NCBI GenBank assembly: GCA_003222205.1
Contig: QHVC01000049.1
Span: forward strand, 1 to 45,259
Length of the DNA stretch: 45,259 bases
Reading direction: 5' to 3'
From: Gemmatimonadota bacterium
Lineage (GTDB): Bacteria; Gemmatimonadota; Gemmatimonadetes; Gemmatimonadales; GWC2-71-9
Below the pieces are notes generated by a model that worked only from the letters and a program-made list of their open reading frames with translations, was not told where the DNA came from and did no database searches. Numbering within the stretch: the first letter of the stretch is position 1; each line of letters begins with the position of its first letter. Made by a program: the position numbers and the translations under genes. Below, piece after piece: positions 43,635 to 45,259 of this stretch.

Positions 43635-44737
43635 GGCCGCACCGTGACGCCGACGAGGAGGGTCCACACGCGCTCGCGCAGGCCGACGCCGGTGCGCGAT
43701 AGGTGCTCGAGGGAGAGGTCGATCACCCCGCGGCCTTCGCTGAAGCGGAATCCCGTGCCGCCGGCCACGCCGAATTCGCTAGGGGCGCGGCCGCCGGGCC
43801 CGAAGGGGAGATGCCCGCCGCGCACGCCGAGCCGCAGGGGTGCGCCCCGTCCGAGCTCGGCGCCGGCGGACCAGTTCACGGTGTTGTAGGCGTTGGTCCC
43901 GGCGTTCCCCCACGACTGGGAGACGATGCTCGCCGCGAAGGTCGTGGCAGCAGCCGGCTGCCACTGCAGACCGGCGCCGAGGGTGATGGGCAGGTCGTTG
44001 CGCGCCAGCTCCGTGGAGTTTTCGCGCGCGCGCAGGCGCGAGTCGCTGCGCACGAACGCTGCGAGGCGCAGGGACGACGCCGGCAAGGCCACGACGCTCG
44101 CCGAGGCGCCGAAGCCGTCATAGGTGAGCTCGCTCGCTTCGAAGGTGTCCACGTAGCTGCTGTCCTGGAAGTCGCGCCCCGCGCGCACGCGCACCGAGCC
44201 GGTGAGCAAGTGCACCCCGACGCCGGCGAACACCCGACTCGTGATGCGCGCGGCGGCTGCCAGTCGGAGGTCCGACACCGCGCCGTCGCTGACGTAGCGG
44301 TCGGTCACCGGTTCGGGCACCCCGCGGATCGTCACCGTGTCGCGCGTCGAGATGTTGAAGGACTTGTCGAGGTACGTGCCGAAGCCGCCGCCCACGATGA
44401 TCCCGTGTCCCACCGGCCCCGACACCCCCAGGACCGGAAACCGCGTGGCGCGCACCCAGGTGCTCTTGTCGGGGAACTCGATCGCGCGGTAGCTCGTCGC
44501 GCCGCCCGAGGTAATCGTCAGGTGATCGGCCCAGCCCAGGGTGGCGTCCACGAGCGACGACAGGGGGTCGAACGCCGCGAACGCCCCCCCCGTGGCGCGG
44601 GCGCGCACGCTCTCGAACCGGCCCGGCGTCCCGAGACCGGAAATGCCGAACTGCGAATCCTGGGCCGCGAGCGGCGTCGCCGCGAGACCGAGCAACAGCG
44701 CGGCGGCGAGCGTTGTCCGGCAGCGGTCGTGGATCAT
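43631..44737 (-). CDS. outer-membrane beta-barrel protein (FadL/PorV-like pattern)
   Basis: 368 residues. Signal peptide ends TPLAAQ. Just after it, GRFESVRARATGGAFAAFDPLSS resembles the start of FadL/PorV/PorQ-type barrels, in which an 'A-x-x-G-G-A-F' turn precedes a plug-like segment (key residues only; the family link is tentative). Many short amphipathic strands follow, ending VGVTVRP. A run of eight Gs encodes part of the TGGAF segment. It is coupled by 4-nt overlaps on both sides, to the truncated exported protein upstream and to mtaB downstream. Confidence 0.72.
   Translation of the reverse strand: MIHDRCRTTLAAALLLGLAATPLAAQDSQFGISGLGTPGRFESVRARATGGAFAAFDPLSSLVDATLGWADHLTITSGGATSYRAIEFPDKSTWVRATRFPVLGVSGPVGHGIIVGGGFGTYLDKSFNISTRDTVTIRGVPEPVTDRYVSDGAVSDLRLAAAARITSRVFAGVGVHLLTGSVRVRAGRDFQDSSYVDTFEASELTYDGFGASASVVALPASSLRLAAFVRSDSRLRARENSTELARNDLPITLGAGLQWQPAAATTFAASIVSQSWGNAGTNAYNTVNWSAGAELGRGAPLRLGVRGGHLPFGPGGRAPSEFGVAGGTGFRFSEGRGVIDLSLEHLSRTGVGLRERVWTLLVGVTVRP
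44584..44591. repeat. G8 homopolymer in an outer-membrane protein gene
   Basis: Eight consecutive Cs on the plus strand lie near codon 50 of the barrel gene; a slip of one base would end translation early. Confidence 0.8.
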
Positions 44738-45259
44738 GGCGCGAACGTCAGGCGGGGAACATAGGTCAGCCGCAGCGTCGGCCGCCGCAGCGCCGCCCGC
44801 GAGGAGAAGAACCGGACTTCCGCCAAGGTTACTCCCTCAAAGGGGAAGTCGGGGCCCTGGTGCAGGACCAGGCTGCGCGGCAGGCTCGTATCCGCCTGCC
44901 AACGTCGCAGGATGTTGGTGATCTCGATCCGCACGGTATCCGTGAACCCCACGTGGATGACGGCGCTGTCCGGCGCGAGGAACGGATCGCGCAGGATCGA
45001 GCTCTTGGCCCCCAGGTCCACGGCCGCCGGGTGCACGAACAGCACGAAGGAATCCGATGGCACACCCCGGACCGAGTCCGAGGCGACGAGGATCAGCGTG
45101 GCCCGGACGATCTGCGTCGAGTCGCGGATCGCGCGTGGCAGGTTCACCCGCAACAGGCTGCGCGCGGCCGGGAGGCCGCCCACCAACAGATTCGTATCCA
45201 GCGGAGCCGGGTCGGGAGTGAACACGAAACCGTCGAAGCCGCCGCCGCCGGCCGGGCTG
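44734..45259 (-). CDS. exported beta-rich protein, N-terminus cut by window edge
   Basis: The last 174 or so residues of a longer protein; the frame is open to the window edge (reading SPAGGGGFDGF before the first GTG), so the true start lies outside. The visible part is beta-rich, with RSLLRVNLPRAIRDSTQIVRA, LILVASD and TDTVRIEITNILRRWQ. The layout of strands around 'rsLLrfdLp' and a final strand resembles surface carbohydrate- or adhesion-type domains (DNRLRE-like), but I cannot assign a family. It is coupled by ATGA to the barrel gene, so the two may work together in the outer membrane. Confidence 0.6.
   Translation of the reverse strand, partial: SPAGGGGFDGFVFTPDPAPLDTNLLVGGLPAARSLLRVNLPRAIRDSTQIVRATLILVASDSVRGVPSDSFVLFVHPAAVDLGAKSSILRDPFLAPDSAVIHVGFTDTVRIEITNILRRWQADTSLPRSLVLHQGPDFPFEGVTLAEVRFFSSRAALRRPTLRLTYVPRLTFAP

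Overview
This window is very GC-rich bacterial DNA in which every gene I can support (46 protein genes, two of them cut by the window edges) reads on the minus strand. It looks chromosomal. The combination of a Por-type (T9SS-like) sorting domain, an FtsX-type permease resembling the acidobacterial orphan permeases, TonB-dependent B12 uptake, an HprK-linked PTS, and secreted outer-membrane proteins with 'AQ' signal-peptide ends suggests Gemmatimonadota or a close relative of the FCB group. That placement is inference. I see no rRNA, tRNA, CRISPR array, transposase or phage gene.

In the direction of transcription (high to low coordinates), the layout is as follows. (1) 45.3-36.1 kb: a secreted protein (cut), a beta-barrel outer-membrane protein, the tRNA methylthiotransferases mtaB and miaB, a ComFB-type small protein, comEC, fructose-1,6-bisphosphatase and the catalytic subunit of methylmalonyl-CoA mutase. 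(2) 36.0-32.5 kb: a secreted nuclease/phosphatase-fold lipoprotein, a membrane-anchored protein and an FtsX-type permease, with palindromic intergenic repeats. (3) 32.3-23.8 kb: a strong promoter with almost no leader before fmdB, then argS, a PfkB sugar kinase, purM, a beta-barrel protein, the riboflavin genes ribD-ribE-ribBA-ribH, and nusB. (4) 23.8-13.0 kb: a GT4 glycosyltransferase, hpf, hprK, a complete mannose-family PTS (IIA, IIB, IIC, IID, HPr, EI), metK, ahcY, a bifunctional-nuclease-family protein and an anchored secreted protein. (5) 12.9-8.1 kb: a cobalamin riboswitch followed by btuF-btuC-btuD-btuB. (6) 8.1-2.8 kb: a DUF3857/transglutaminase protein, a secreted protein, recO and selB. 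(7) 2.7-0 kb: a free-standing sorting-domain protein and a lipoprotein that end in a terminator, then clpB (cut) behind a candidate heat-shock operator.

Eighteen neighbouring gene pairs overlap by exactly 4 nt (ATGA or GTGA), so translation is probably coupled across long stretches. Three themes connect the genes. The first is B12: uptake under a riboswitch, a B12-dependent mutase, and SAM-cycle genes just upstream. The second is phosphotransfer control by HprK, HPr and EI together with a full set of EII parts. The third is natural transformation: ComEC next to ComFB.

The least ordinary signals are at sequence level. There are three degenerate heptamer arrays, two of them in frame inside ribE and mtaB. 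A nested palindrome sits in frame in mtaB. Long G tracts occur in the fmdB promoter spacer, in the mutase gene and in an outer-membrane protein gene. The ComFB gene has no canonical start codon early enough to include its conserved N-terminus.
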